Of a DNA stretch of 64,000 nucleotides, positions 36,009-44,539 are shown one piece after another. The translations under genes and the position numbers were made by a program. The DNA comes from Shewanella aestuarii (lineage in GTDB: Bacteria; Pseudomonadota; Gammaproteobacteria; Enterobacterales; Shewanellaceae). The first letter of the stretch is position 1. Every line of letters begins with the position of its first letter. Where the stretch lies: positions 167,479 to 231,478 of the forward strand of contig NZ_CP050314.1 in NCBI RefSeq assembly GCF_011765625.1, in the 5' to 3' direction. Under the pieces are notes generated by a model that ran no database searches, was not told the origin of the DNA, and saw only the letters and a program-made list of their open reading frames with translations.

Positions 36009-36325
36009 TATTTGCCACAAAAAATAGATCTTTTAACCACAAATTAATGATCCCTTAAAGTTTAACTTCTTAAGTTTACAGACAATTTATGTGTATAACT
36101 TTAGAAATAAATGCTCAAACAACAGAAAATAGATCGGTAAACAACAAGAAATAGATCTACTACCACAAAAAAACGATCTTTTATAAGGTAAAATATATTA
36201 AATAGTTCATTTATTAGCCTTTTTTACCTCTGTGGATAATTTGCCACAAAAAAACGATCTTCTAGCACAATAAATAGATCTCTAAAGACAACTAAATGAT
36301 CTATAACAACAATAAATTGTCACTC
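36009..36325. repeat. Iteron array B downstream of repB
   Basis: About nine 22-bp repeats of the form T(A/T)NCCACAAAAAATAGATCT begin near 36009, 36031, 36115, 36137, 36159, 36239, 36261, 36283 and 36305. They share CCACAAA with array A but end in AGATC(T) or CGATCT rather than GTAACC. The last copies are diverged. Together with the DnaA box and AT-rich DNA they mark the probable oriV. Confidence 0.8.
36231..36239 (-). promoter_or_regulatory. DnaA box in the origin region
   Basis: TGTGGATAA is the exact reverse complement of the consensus DnaA box TTATCCACA. It lies between two groups of array B repeats. Confidence 0.7.
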
Positions 36326-36518
36326 ATTGCTAGTTATTCTGATCGAAGATAACAGATTTTGTTACTTTCAATGAGGCAACTAATGCTGCTAAGTAATTAA
36401 TATGTTTGATAAAATCAAACTTACCCACAGCTAGGCATAGATCTTATAGTCTTTATATCTTTTATAGATATATATAGATCTTATAGAGAATCTATTTTGG
36501 TCTTTCATAAAAAAGGGG

Positions 36519-36830
36519 CTAATGCAGGTTTGGAGAAGACGACACACCTTTAGCATAAACTAATTTCCAGGCTCTATTAATCATTGGAGTATCGAACGAT
36601 GTAATTTCTCTATTCAGTAATTCGAATAGAGATGCTTTACTAACCTCGTCAATAATTGCTGAGCGATAACCGTTCAATGCTGATTGTTTATCTAATTTAG
36701 CAAGCGTTAGATTAGAAAATGATTGTTGCATGATGATACTGATAATTCTCGCCAAATCATAAGTTTTGTTTTCATTACGAATGAAACGATTAATTTGTTT
36801 ATTTACTCCGCTATCTGATACGTGCTTCAT
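36519..36830 (-). CDS. Small protein of unknown function at the IscB element end
   Basis: The 103-residue product starts at the ATG at 36830, which overlaps the iscB stop (TGATG). It is basic and helical, with no membrane segment and no recognised domain (KHVSDSGVNKQINRFIRNEN near the start). Its coding sequence begins immediately outside the right-end hairpin of the IscB element, so the element may have replaced its original promoter and ribosome binding site. Confidence 0.5.
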   Translation of the reverse strand: MKHVSDSGVNKQINRFIRNENKTYDLARIISIIMQQSFSNLTLAKLDKQSALNGYRSAIIDEVSKASLFELLNREITSFDTPMINRAWKLVYAKGVSSSPNLH

Positions 36831-38092
36831 CAATATTCGGCAATTCCTCCCTGTGCTAAAGCACAGGGAGGAATTGCCGCCTCCATAAATTGTTTTAAGG
36901 TTGTGGTTCGAGCAGAAAGGCGAACCGTTTGGTTTTTAATATTTGCACTGGCATGGACTTTATCGCCGGTAATCGTTTCTAAAGCAAAGTAGCCTGTGCT
37001 TCTTTTACCTTTGATAAATCCTATTCCTTGTGATGTTTTTATAAAATCGTGTTTCTTGAATCCAAAGAGCTTACCAACTGGGATACGCTTTTCTGAGCGT
37101 TTACCTTTAGTGAGTTGATAATCACCTTTTGACACATGGCGTTTGTGCAATACCATATCGTTTAAGCTGACCAATTCGCCATCTTCTAAGCAAATCGCTA
37201 CCGCATCATAGTAATGCGTTTTTGGTAGCGCTAAGACTTGCTCACGCTTGAATTTTGTCTCATAGCCATGCGTAGCTTCAAAATCCCAACGCTTTGATAA
37301 TTGGCTTTTGATAATGCCAATTTCAGTTGCGTGCTTGGTCTTGCTTTTGCCTGTTTTTAGTTCGAACTTACCTGCGTGTAAGTCGTTATGACATTTCTCA
37401 CATAACGTAATTAAGTTACTCGGTGTATCTGTTCCACCTTGGGAGCGAAAGACAATGTGATGCACATGTAATTTATCGCTGTGCTTGCCTTTACGTTTGC
37501 TTTGACACTGATGGCTATCACGACTTAATACAAAGGCTTTTACGTTGTAGTAATCCTTTTGTACGCCTTGCTGATACTTAACTCCTGTTACATCAGGGTT
37601 CGTTATTTTATGAATATCAAAACTGGCAATTTCCACTTTCCAAGTTGTGACAGGCAAAATGGCTTCTACCTGACGCTTCTCTCGTAAATGTGAATCTACT
37701 TTACTTTTTATAGATGGCGCTAATCGCCCAACTTTACGCATTGATGATCGGTTTAGCCATCTGGCAGGACGATAACGTGTTTTTCGGTTTCGTCTTGTTC
37801 TGCGGTACATGGCTCGCTGTTGCATTTTCTTGCTTACATCGTTGCGTAACTGCACTTCGCTTTGGTAAATGACCTTACCGTTAGCGGTTACAGCACAACC
37901 AATGATTTTTGAGCCAGTATCCATGCCTGCAATAACAGGTTGCGTGTACTCATCTGTTTCCATTAAGAGCTTAATGGTAAACGGAGTGCGTGTTTTTACC
38001 TTTGCTTTACCTTGCTTGATCAGTAATCTTGCGATAACTGGTTGGCAAGGCATTAGCGGTTTATTGTGTTGATTAATAACATAAACGTGCAT
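36830..38092 (-). CDS. iscB: IscB RNA-guided nuclease 1
   Basis: The 420-residue product has all IscB parts. A PLMP motif lies at 12-15, RuvC-I IAGMDTGSKIIGCAV with Asp58, an Arg-rich bridge helix near 97-112 (RRTRRNRKTRYRPARW), RuvC-II WKVEIASFDIHK with Glu154, an HNH core (LHVHHIVFRSQGGTDTPSNL, then CEKCH) with His211/212, and RuvC-III HYYDAVAICLEDGE with His293/Asp296. IscB is the ancestor of Cas9 and cuts DNA matching the 5' guide of its omega RNA. All catalytic residues seen are intact. The last codons lie inside the right-end hairpin. It is 72% or so similar by eye to copy 2 at 44.5-45.8 kb, so the copies are not recent duplicates. Confidence 0.92.
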   Translation of the reverse strand: MHVYVINQHNKPLMPCQPVIARLLIKQGKAKVKTRTPFTIKLLMETDEYTQPVIAGMDTGSKIIGCAVTANGKVIYQSEVQLRNDVSKKMQQRAMYRRTRRNRKTRYRPARWLNRSSMRKVGRLAPSIKSKVDSHLREKRQVEAILPVTTWKVEIASFDIHKITNPDVTGVKYQQGVQKDYYNVKAFVLSRDSHQCQSKRKGKHSDKLHVHHIVFRSQGGTDTPSNLITLCEKCHNDLHAGKFELKTGKSKTKHATEIGIIKSQLSKRWDFEATHGYETKFKREQVLALPKTHYYDAVAICLEDGELVSLNDMVLHKRHVSKGDYQLTKGKRSEKRIPVGKLFGFKKHDFIKTSQGIGFIKGKRSTGYFALETITGDKVHASANIKNQTVRLSARTTTLKQFMEAAIPPCALAQGGIAEY

Positions 38093-38373
38093 ACGTTAAA
38101 TACTCCTGTAAACAGGGTGATGCGAGTGATTAACATTGGAGCTATTAATCATTTCGACTTCCTCTCGACCAGATAATGACAGGTTTAACGTAATACGCAC
38201 TGTGCATAACCCAATAGCACTGTTTAACGCATTACCGTAGAGGTTAGCACTGAGACGGCATGCTAACGTACCTAATTTCTGTCTTATCGTTTCTAACAAC
38301 TTGCTTATCTCCTGTTAGGGTCTGGTCAACAAGGGCTATTACAAGCCCGTTCCTTTAGGGGCGGGTAGTTGAC
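36837..38373 (-). mobile_element. IscB element 1 (IS200/IS605-like, without transposase)
   Basis: The element comprises an omega RNA region, iscB and a terminal hairpin. The right end is the perfect hairpin at 36838-36879. The left end is set near 38373, where similarity to element 2 stops (after TTGAC on the plus strand). No tnpA is present, so movement would need a transposase in trans. Confidence 0.75.
36838..36879. repeat. Right-end hairpin of IscB element 1
   Basis: CGGCAATTCCTCCCTGTGC at 36838-36856 and its perfect reverse complement at 36861-36879 enclose a TAAA loop. A long subterminal hairpin is the mark of IS200/IS605-type ends. It overlaps the iscB 3' codons (residues encoding IPPCALAQGGIAE). 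Confidence 0.9.
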
Positions 38374-38390
38374 TGAATAACATCTCTATA
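38093..38390 (-). ncRNA. Omega RNA (HEARO-type) of IscB 1 with 5' guide
   Basis: The 300 bp upstream of iscB share conserved blocks with the same region of copy 2. These are a hairpin CCGCCCC-TAAA-GGAACGG (38348-38365), GGCTTGTAA..CCCTTGTTGACCAGA just after it, an ACTGAG.CGGCAT block near 38250 and ATCTG.TCGAGAGGAAGTCG at 38156-38174. Divergence begins upstream of GTCAACTAC, so the presumed guide is the minus-strand sequence TATAGAGATGTTATTCA at 38374-38390. This is the layout of IscB omega RNAs: guide, scaffold, iscB. Confidence 0.75.
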
Positions 38391-38446
38391 ATTAATTGTA
38401 AGTTTGATAATGTAAGACTAAACGTAATTTTATAATCAGCAACTAG

Positions 38447-40381
38447 CTATAAACTGTCTGTAATGATGAAGTTGTTATTATTAATAATTTCATCCATCGT
38501 AAGCTGCCCATTAAGCCCCATACGGCGATAACACTGACCTCTTTGAGCCATGGTATGATAAAGTGCTTGTTTTCCCTTACAGAGCTGAACAGCGCCGAAC
38601 CTGAGAAAATACTGAAAGGCATAACTAGGATTATATGTGTCTTTTTTATCACGCAGGTAATTTGGGTATTCAGTGTTCACAATAAATTCGGCAGCATCTT
38701 CATCAACAGTGAGCTTATCATCTTCTAAAATTGATGTGACACGCCTTGGCCCTTGCTTGGTATTAATTATGCGTCCAACAATTTCATCAGGCATTTCTTC
38801 TGCATCAAAATAAACTAGATCGGTAAATGGGTCACTAAGGCCATCAAGCAAGGAACCATCAGCCCAAGTATCAACTGATAGATATTTGGTTTTAGGGATT
38901 GGAGTTCTGGCGACATAATCCATATCATCAACCTCTGCTAGTAAGTCAAGTTTACCTTCATTAATGACCTCATGATAAATTTCGAGTGCTCTAAATGGGT
39001 TAGCGTTAAATCCGTGAAATGCCCACATAAAGTCAATATGAACTAATCGTTGTTCATTGATGATCTTAAACTGAGGAAAAATCATGCGTCGATTAAAGGC
39101 GTTATCTTCCAATTTGCCATTTTCAAAATTTTTTCTATGTTCATGGGCTCGTTTTTCTTCTGCAACATCAGCTGATACACAGGCTCTAAGTAGCTTTTCT
39201 AGGAATGCAGGACTGTACACATCTGGTTGTATTTTTATTTTCCCCTCGCCTTTTTCATTAAGATATATAGTGCGTCCTACTGGATGCCTAATTGACCAGT
39301 CGTAACGAGTTTTAGCAAGCAGTTGTTGGATACGATGAAGCGGTTTTAGGTAAGCATATTTATCGTTTGAATTAATAAGATTAGATGCTGATTTATCGTC
39401 TCCACCAGATACTTGGCATGACCAGCATCCGAACCTTGATCCACAACTTTTGGATTTTAATGCATTTTTTCCAGAAAATACGCACTCACCTGTTGCATCT
39501 TTATAGATGTTTGCAGTGTCAGTCGAATCTCTGCGATAGTTAGGTAATGGATATTTTGCATCATCGTCACCACATGACAATAGGAATTCCCAAACATTAC
39601 CCGAGCTCCAATGCTTGATAGGATATAATTCTGACTCTGTTTTTGATACTGAGTTAGGAGTAATAGCGTCTCCAGAATATTTAGCAATATTGCTTGCTCT
39701 AATAGCACCCTCATCATCACGCGAGCCTAACAGTAATAATGTTTTATCAGCCCACTTTTTATCGATGCCCTTCAAGTACGCTTTTTTGGCTTTTTGAGCT
39801 GGTTTAACTTTTAGATCAATAGAACATTGTCTTGAAGAACCGGCAAAAGTTGGCAGTCCCCTTCCGGTTAAAATCCTACCTGTAAAAGATTGAGTTAGTT
39901 CAGGTTTAGCGATTAATATACTTAAAGGTAATTGATGCTTTTCAATAAAAATTTCCAAATCTTCAAGGCAATCCATCGCATGTTGATGTACGGTAGGCGA
40001 TTCAACAAGCGTGTCAGTGTGCTGCAGACAATGATGAGGTGATATGTCATGCCCTTCTCTTTTTGCGCGCATAAGTGCCATCAAAAACAGCATCAATACC
40101 GTAGAACTATCTTTACCCGATGACCAACCAATAAACACTGTATATTGATCAACAATGGCGTCATAAATTGCTTGTGTAGCAGTAAGAATTAACTGACTTA
40201 ACGAGTTTGTTTGACCATCTTCAATGTAGTTTAAATCTTCATTGGTTTTTAACGTTTCCCATACCTGGTGCCATTTGTCGTTAATCACAATATGCACAAC
40301 GTTGCTTATTGATTTTTTGGGAAAGGGTACATTCGGTTCTTCGGCTGTATAGCTTAACCAATCTAATGCTAGTTGTTCCAT
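38447..40381 (-). CDS. DndC-like PAPS-reductase-family protein
   Basis: The 644-residue product has an adenine nucleotide alpha-hydrolase (PP-loop) domain with FIGWSSGKDSSTVL near residues 83-96, LLLGSRDDEGAIR and IKHWSSGNVWEFLL, and the iron-sulphur-type Cys cluster CGSRFGCWSCQVSGGDDKS near 310-328. These are features of DndC, which handles sulphur in DNA phosphorothioation. DndA, B, D, E and DndFGH are absent, so it is an orphan and the substrate may differ. The C-terminal 250 residues are not DndC-like. It has the AGTTGCC promoter of the PRTRC region at 40436-40442, which suggests it is regulated with that set. Confidence 0.75.
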   Translation of the reverse strand: MEQLALDWLSYTAEEPNVPFPKKSISNVVHIVINDKWHQVWETLKTNEDLNYIEDGQTNSLSQLILTATQAIYDAIVDQYTVFIGWSSGKDSSTVLMLFLMALMRAKREGHDISPHHCLQHTDTLVESPTVHQHAMDCLEDLEIFIEKHQLPLSILIAKPELTQSFTGRILTGRGLPTFAGSSRQCSIDLKVKPAQKAKKAYLKGIDKKWADKTLLLLGSRDDEGAIRASNIAKYSGDAITPNSVSKTESELYPIKHWSSGNVWEFLLSCGDDDAKYPLPNYRRDSTDTANIYKDATGECVFSGKNALKSKSCGSRFGCWSCQVSGGDDKSASNLINSNDKYAYLKPLHRIQQLLAKTRYDWSIRHPVGRTIYLNEKGEGKIKIQPDVYSPAFLEKLLRACVSADVAEEKRAHEHRKNFENGKLEDNAFNRRMIFPQFKIINEQRLVHIDFMWAFHGFNANPFRALEIYHEVINEGKLDLLAEVDDMDYVARTPIPKTKYLSVDTWADGSLLDGLSDPFTDLVYFDAEEMPDEIVGRIINTKQGPRRVTSILEDDKLTVDEDAAEFIVNTEYPNYLRDKKDTYNPSYAFQYFLRFGAVQLCKGKQALYHTMAQRGQCYRRMGLNGQLTMDEIINNNNFIITDSL

Positions 40382-40510
40382 TTTGTAGCCTTTGCTTTGC
40401 GGTGATAACGTAATTATTCGTCAGTTAACAAAACAGGCAACTGCATAGAAAGATAAGGCCAACACTATATGTTGTGTTGGCCTCAGCTGGAATATCTACT
40501 AGATATAGTA

Positions 40511-40828
40511 TTAGTGTGAATTGGCACAATGCTCGTTGAAAAGCTTTTCGTATAAGGATGGAAGAGGTTTGGCTTCAATTTTAAGATACTCATAACCAGA
40601 ACCTTCGAGCGCTCGCTTGCGCTTAAAGCCAAAACGATTGGCCAAAATAGACTCGCAAGCACTACGCAGAGATTTACTTGCAATCTCATAATTATCTCGA
40701 TTGCCCAACTCATAAGTACGACGTGTCGATTTTGGTCCCAGTCTTTGACCTATTGCGAGTTTGTCAGCGTGAAAATAGATAAAAGCGGAATAATTAAATT
40801 CACCGTTGCGCTTGATAAATGGATTCAT
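40511..40828 (-). CDS. Small plasmid protein of unknown function
   Basis: The ATG at 40828 has GGAG six bases upstream; the earlier ATG at 40840 would put the ribosome binding site inside the gene. The product has 105 residues, is basic, and contains KRNGEFNYSAFIYFHADKLA and RFGFKRKRALEGSGYEYL. No domain recognised. It lies in the run of small minus-strand genes. Confidence 0.55.
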   Translation of the reverse strand: MNPFIKRNGEFNYSAFIYFHADKLAIGQRLGPKSTRRTYELGNRDNYEIASKSLRSACESILANRFGFKRKRALEGSGYEYLKIEAKPLPSLYEKLFNEHCANSH

Positions 40829-40908
40829 ATACAACTCCATTTGGCCTGCACTGTAAGCAGGCCATCAACTGTTGAATGTTCGTGGCTGTTAATGTGATTT
40901 CGCAACTT

Positions 40909-41295
40909 TTACTTTTTGCCTAAGCCTTTGAGTACGGCATCAAGAGTAAACTTGTAAAGATTTCCATCGCTTTTTAGTCTAGCTAACATAGGCATTTTAC
41001 GTGCGCGACTGTTATAGCCACACAATATAAATACCTTATTATTTGAGGTAAATTCTTTATCAATATCAGATGCTTCAAGACCTAGCAATCTGGCATGGGA
41101 CAAAAAGCTTTCTCTATCTCTATCTACTACCTTATCCCCGACAACTTCAGACATTTCTAACTTATAAGTGGCGTTAAATTCTGAGTAAGAACAGCTCCCC
41201 AACTTCACATGAAATTCTGGATTTTCATTGTTAAATTGAGCAAGTAACACATTCAATTTATTACGAGCAGTTTCGAGTTTGGCTTTAGTTAGCAT
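40909..41295 (-). CDS. Small plasmid protein of unknown function
   Basis: The 128-residue product starts with a helical segment (KAKLETARNKLNVLLAQFNN) and then a basic, mixed region. It has AAGGAGAAGCACC upstream of the ATG and an AGTTGCC promoter box at 41350-41356, so it belongs with the PRTRC-region promoters. No domain or signal recognised. Confidence 0.6.
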   Translation of the reverse strand: MLTKAKLETARNKLNVLLAQFNNENPEFHVKLGSCSYSEFNATYKLEMSEVVGDKVVDRDRESFLSHARLLGLEASDIDKEFTSNNKVFILCGYNSRARKMPMLARLKSDGNLYKFTLDAVLKGLGKK

Positions 41296-41372
41296 GGTGC
41301 TTCTCCTTGTTGTAATATCTTCAACAAGGTTGCCTCAAGCTCACTAACCGGCAACTCACACGGAACATATTA

Positions 41373-42512
41373 GTGAAAAGGATTTATTCAGTGGTTAATA
41401 AACAGATCTCACAAGCTCAACTGCTATTCCCAAAATCGCAATATCCGATTTTAAGCACTTACATTGACCTTTTTGTTAAATATATAACTCAACACGATAT
41501 TGGTGTTTTAGAGTCTGACCTTGAAATTATTTCTATTGCGTTGGGAAATACGACACATCAGATTTTCAAGGTTGTTAATTTAAAAGAAAGCGTTCCAGAT
41601 AAGCTTGAAAGTTTAATTTGTAGTGGCCTTAAACTCAAAGTAGAAACAAAAAAAAGGCTTACAACAAGCCAAACTGAGTTATCAAAAGAAGCCAATAAAG
41701 ATGTTGTCGATGTTGTTATTTCTCATTACCAATCCAAACTTGATGAAATTGAAGCACTAAAACGGCAGGAGATTATTAAACGAAAAACTAAAGCTTTATC
41801 TGAAGCTAGAGCAAAAGCTGAAATGTTACAGAATCAACTTATAGAAGAAGCAGAAGCATTCAAAGCAAACCGTGTTGATTTTGACGATTTTGAACTTTAT
41901 GGCATCAAAAAAAACTCTCGTGTAGATAAGCTTTTGGACCAACTGCGTAAGAAGGCAATTACTCCTGAAGAGCTTAAATGGTTAGATAGTGTTGGTTTTT
42001 CAAGAGAACTTGTTGTACAAAAATATCACCTTCAACTTGCACATGTTCACTATCAAAACTGGAAACAAAAAAGCTTACCTTGGGAGCTGGTTAATGCGAG
42101 TGCTGCATATAGAAAAGCTGAAGTGCTGCCTAAAATAAAAAAAGCGCTAGATGAATCATATCCGTTCAATATTCCTAAGAATGAAAAGAAATTAAAATCA
42201 GCTTTATTAACTACTTATGGTGGCGTTTGTAGAGACTTAAAGGACTATGTGAATTCAATTAAACTTGGATTAGAAGCACATAAAGTGACTCCGTTAAATT
42301 TCAGGCCATGTACTTTGCTAGGCGCTGTTTACCTTTCAATGGGGGAGTTTGACTTAGGCCATGAGTGGTATGACAGAGCAAAAGAACGTGGATTTAGCCA
42401 AGACGCTTACGATAATGATATTAAATCTGTTTATTTTAGGGCAAGCGATGAAATGAAAAATAGGTTAAAACAAAACCTCGTAGCTACTGGTCACAAATAT
42501 ATCTGGTTATAA
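41373..42512 (+). CDS. Large coiled-coil protein with TPR-like C-terminus, unknown function
   Basis: The 379-residue product (or 373 from the GTG at 41391, which has AAGGA upstream) contains a coiled coil at about residues 120-170 (LDEIEALKRQEIIKRKTKAL). The C-terminal part has TPR-like helices (YGGVCRDLKDYVNSIKLGLE, then PCTLLGAVYLSMGEFDLGHE). It is one of few plus-strand genes in this stretch and is divergent from the 41.3-kb gene. It lacks a signal peptide and membrane helices. Possibly a cargo gene; function unknown. Confidence 0.6.
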   Translation: MKRIYSVVNKQISQAQLLFPKSQYPILSTYIDLFVKYITQHDIGVLESDLEIISIALGNTTHQIFKVVNLKESVPDKLESLICSGLKLKVETKKRLTTSQTELSKEANKDVVDVVISHYQSKLDEIEALKRQEIIKRKTKALSEARAKAEMLQNQLIEEAEAFKANRVDFDDFELYGIKKNSRVDKLLDQLRKKAITPEELKWLDSVGFSRELVVQKYHLQLAHVHYQNWKQKSLPWELVNASAAYRKAEVLPKIKKALDESYPFNIPKNEKKLKSALLTTYGGVCRDLKDYVNSIKLGLEAHKVTPLNFRPCTLLGAVYLSMGEFDLGHEWYDRAKERGFSQDAYDNDIKSVYFRASDEMKNRLKQNLVATGHKYIWL

Positions 42513-42701
42513 ACTATATATCAAAGCGTGTGGCTGTAAATTCCAAGTGTCTGAAAATCAGAAAAAATTGTTGAAAAAATAAACATGTTGATTTGTTTAC
42601 AATAATGACACTTATGCACAGAAATTGTGGATTGTTTTCTAAGGGAATACAGGCTTTAATTGTGGTTATTTAACAAAAGATATTCAGATGGTGAAAAATC
42701 G

Positions 42702-43040
42702 ATGATACAAACTAGCCAATTTATATTTAGGTCTACTAAAAACGATTGCTTGATGTCTGTTTCAAATAGCTTGAAGTATGATTTGTGTTTGCTTTTGGAA
42801 CACGATAACGGTTGTGTTAATTACACAGTAGATGAAGTAATAACATTCAAGGATGATACAAATTTGCAGTTTGATTTTATGGTCAAGCGTAAAAATGGCG
42901 TAAAGCAGTTAATTATAGTGGTGCCATTCAGCGTGCTTTCAACACAACAATTTATTGAATTTTTTTTGGGTCTGCATGCAGAAGCATCGATTTGTGGTTA
43001 TAAATTTGTAGTGATGACAGAGAAAAGTATCAGAAAATAA
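42702..43040 (+). CDS. Small protein of unknown function
   Basis: The ATG at 42702 with GGTGA upstream gives 112 residues; the frame is also open from a TTG at 42660. The product is mixed alpha/beta by composition (RSTKNDCLMSVSNSLKYDLC, then QFDFMVKRKNGVKQLIIVVP). No domain recognised. The 190 bp before it are AT-rich and hold only a possible promoter. Confidence 0.5.
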   Translation: MIQTSQFIFRSTKNDCLMSVSNSLKYDLCLLLEHDNGCVNYTVDEVITFKDDTNLQFDFMVKRKNGVKQLIIVVPFSVLSTQQFIEFFLGLHAEASICGYKFVVMTEKSIRK

Positions 43041-43063
43041 TACGTTAGCATTATTAGGTTTGA

Positions 43064-43387
43064 TCAGTCATTCATTGTTAGAGGATTCATTTCAGGTAAT
43101 AGCGATACACAGTTAAGTTTTGTATTAATAAAGAGTGTAAAAGTATCAACCTCAGTTCGATTACATTGAGGGCAATAATAGATCGAGGGGAAAGTTAACT
43201 TTATAAATCTATCTTTTGGCAATTTGTCTTTAAATTCTGAACGAACAAAGGTTAAAGGTATATTTGATAAACACGTATCACAATGAATGTATGTGTGTGA
43301 TGGATCAAATCCAGAACTTTCAATGAAATCAGCGAGACTTCTTAATTGAAAAAACTTGTACAGCACACCTTTATCTTTATTAGCCAT
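43064..43387 (-). CDS. Small protein with a four-Cys zinc ribbon
   Basis: The 107-residue product has HCDTCLSNIPLTF near residue 36 and YYCPQCNRTEVDTF near 72, two CxxC pairs 35 residues apart, suggesting a zinc ribbon. Such small proteins often bind nucleic acid or protein partners. It overlaps the upstream 87-codon gene by eight bases and is probably co-translated with it. Function unknown. Confidence 0.6.
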   Translation of the reverse strand: MANKDKGVLYKFFQLRSLADFIESSGFDPSHTYIHCDTCLSNIPLTFVRSEFKDKLPKDRFIKLTFPSIYYCPQCNRTEVDTFTLFINTKLNCVSLLPEMNPLTMND

Positions 43388-43634
43388 TCACTTTACCTTG
43401 TGCTAATTCAAGCATGAAAATTTTAGTTAGGTAAGTTAAATCGATTTTGGTTGCGTTGTATGAGTCTTCTACCTCACCATCTAGGTTTACAGTAACAAAA
43501 ATTACTCTATTTAAACCACTTGGCGCAATATAGCTGATACTCAGTGATAATCCTTTAAAAGACTGTAAAGTCTCCAAAGTCATTTTTGCTGAATCACATT
43601 CAATACGCTGATTGAAGTTTCTTATAGTGAGCAT
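43380..43634 (-). CDS. Small protein of unknown function
   Basis: The ATG at 43634 (GGAG about 11 bases upstream) gives 84 residues; a GTG at 43646 is also in frame. It is predicted to be mostly beta strands (MTLETLQSFKGLSLSISYIA). It is coupled by overlap to the zinc-ribbon gene. No family recognised. Confidence 0.5.
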   Translation of the reverse strand: MLTIRNFNQRIECDSAKMTLETLQSFKGLSLSISYIAPSGLNRVIFVTVNLDGEVEDSYNATKIDLTYLTKIFMLELAQGKVNG

Positions 43635-43646
43635 ATTTCTTACCAC

Positions 43647-43985
43647 TCCAAACTAATTTTTTTAATTGTGCCACATAGAAAACAGACCTAAAACTCTAAA
43701 CATTGATACATAGCATAAAACGAAATTAATAATTAAAAATAAAATAAAAACAAGAGTTTATGCTGTTAAGGGTATTAACTGTTTTTTTACGAATATTCGT
43801 GTAAATATCATTGAGCAAAACAATATTAACGCTCGTACAACAAAGTTATGCGGCGGTGATCATAACCGCAACAAAATGATGCCGGATTTATAGTTACAAA
43901 TTTAAGTAGATTAAATACTAATTTAATCTCATGCTGTTGATTTTATAGTACAAAAGTATTAAATTACCACTTATTAGGTATTACT
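43647..43985. other. Intergenic region without recognised content
   Basis: AT-rich, with stop codons in all frames and no long hairpin. I see no AGTTGCC promoter box here. Only the promoter of the minus-strand pair at 43.6 kb is expected. Confidence 0.5.
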
Positions 43986-44531
43986 TTAAGCTACCTTTTT
44001 GTGTAATAAAAAGTAGTTGTACATCACATTATTGATTGTTGGGAAAAGAGGATTAGGCTTAAAAAGCGAATAATCTTGCTCGTTCCAAGCTAAATTAGCA
44101 TTATCTTCTACATCCCAAACTGCATTTCTTAATGTTCTAGCATGACGCTCAAGTATTGATACCTTATCTTGTTCATTGGCATATCGAGCGCGTTTTATTC
44201 GTTGCTTGTTTACAACGAACTCTTCATCAATATATTCAAAAATAGTTCGACCATTTAATGCTTGTCTTTGAATTTCTGCATTGGATTTAGATGCAAGCGT
44301 TTGGTGTTGCTGCTGTTGTTGCAGCCTAATGTGGGCAGCTAAATCAAACTTATTTGCAAATGCTATAGCTTCTTTGATGGAATCAAAAGTACGTGTATAG
44401 CACTGCCGGTTTGGTAGTGAATAATTAACATCAATATACTCAACTCCGTATTTAACGAACGGCTCAATGGTTGCTGAGTTAACACATTGAACGTGTTTAT
44501 GTCGTATTACGTATTCATCATATTTAGACAA
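43986..44531 (-). CDS. Plasmid protein of unknown function
   Basis: The 181-residue product uses a TTG start at 44531 supported by a strong GGAGGTATCA site. The N-terminal 60 residues resemble an AP2-like or small beta domain (VKYGVEYIDVNYSLPNRQCY, then SIKEAIAFANKFD), which could bind DNA. A Gln-rich stretch follows (RLQQQQQHQT), and the C-terminal half is helical. The ribosome binding site lies at the right end of IscB element 2. Confidence 0.5.
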   Translation of the reverse strand: MSKYDEYVIRHKHVQCVNSATIEPFVKYGVEYIDVNYSLPNRQCYTRTFDSIKEAIAFANKFDLAAHIRLQQQQQHQTLASKSNAEIQRQALNGRTIFEYIDEEFVVNKQRIKRARYANEQDKVSILERHARTLRNAVWDVEDNANLAWNEQDYSLFKPNPLFPTINNVMYNYFLLHKKVA

Positions 44532-44539
44532 TGATACCT

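Larger units (their letters stand above)
35978..36518. other. Probable replication origin (oriV)
   Basis: A gene-free 540 bp with iteron array B, a perfect DnaA box at 36231, a small hairpin GTTTGATAAAATCAAAC near 36401-36417 and an extremely AT-rich stretch at 36430-36500 (repeats of TATAGATCTTATAG) suited to strand opening. The order iterons, DnaA box, AT-rich tract is that of iteron plasmid origins. Confidence 0.7.

Noticed and set aside
44480..44500. Match of the first ten bases of IscB 2 guide (AACACGTTCA) in the adjacent gene
   Set aside because: The match stops in the guide half next to the scaffold and is short enough for chance.
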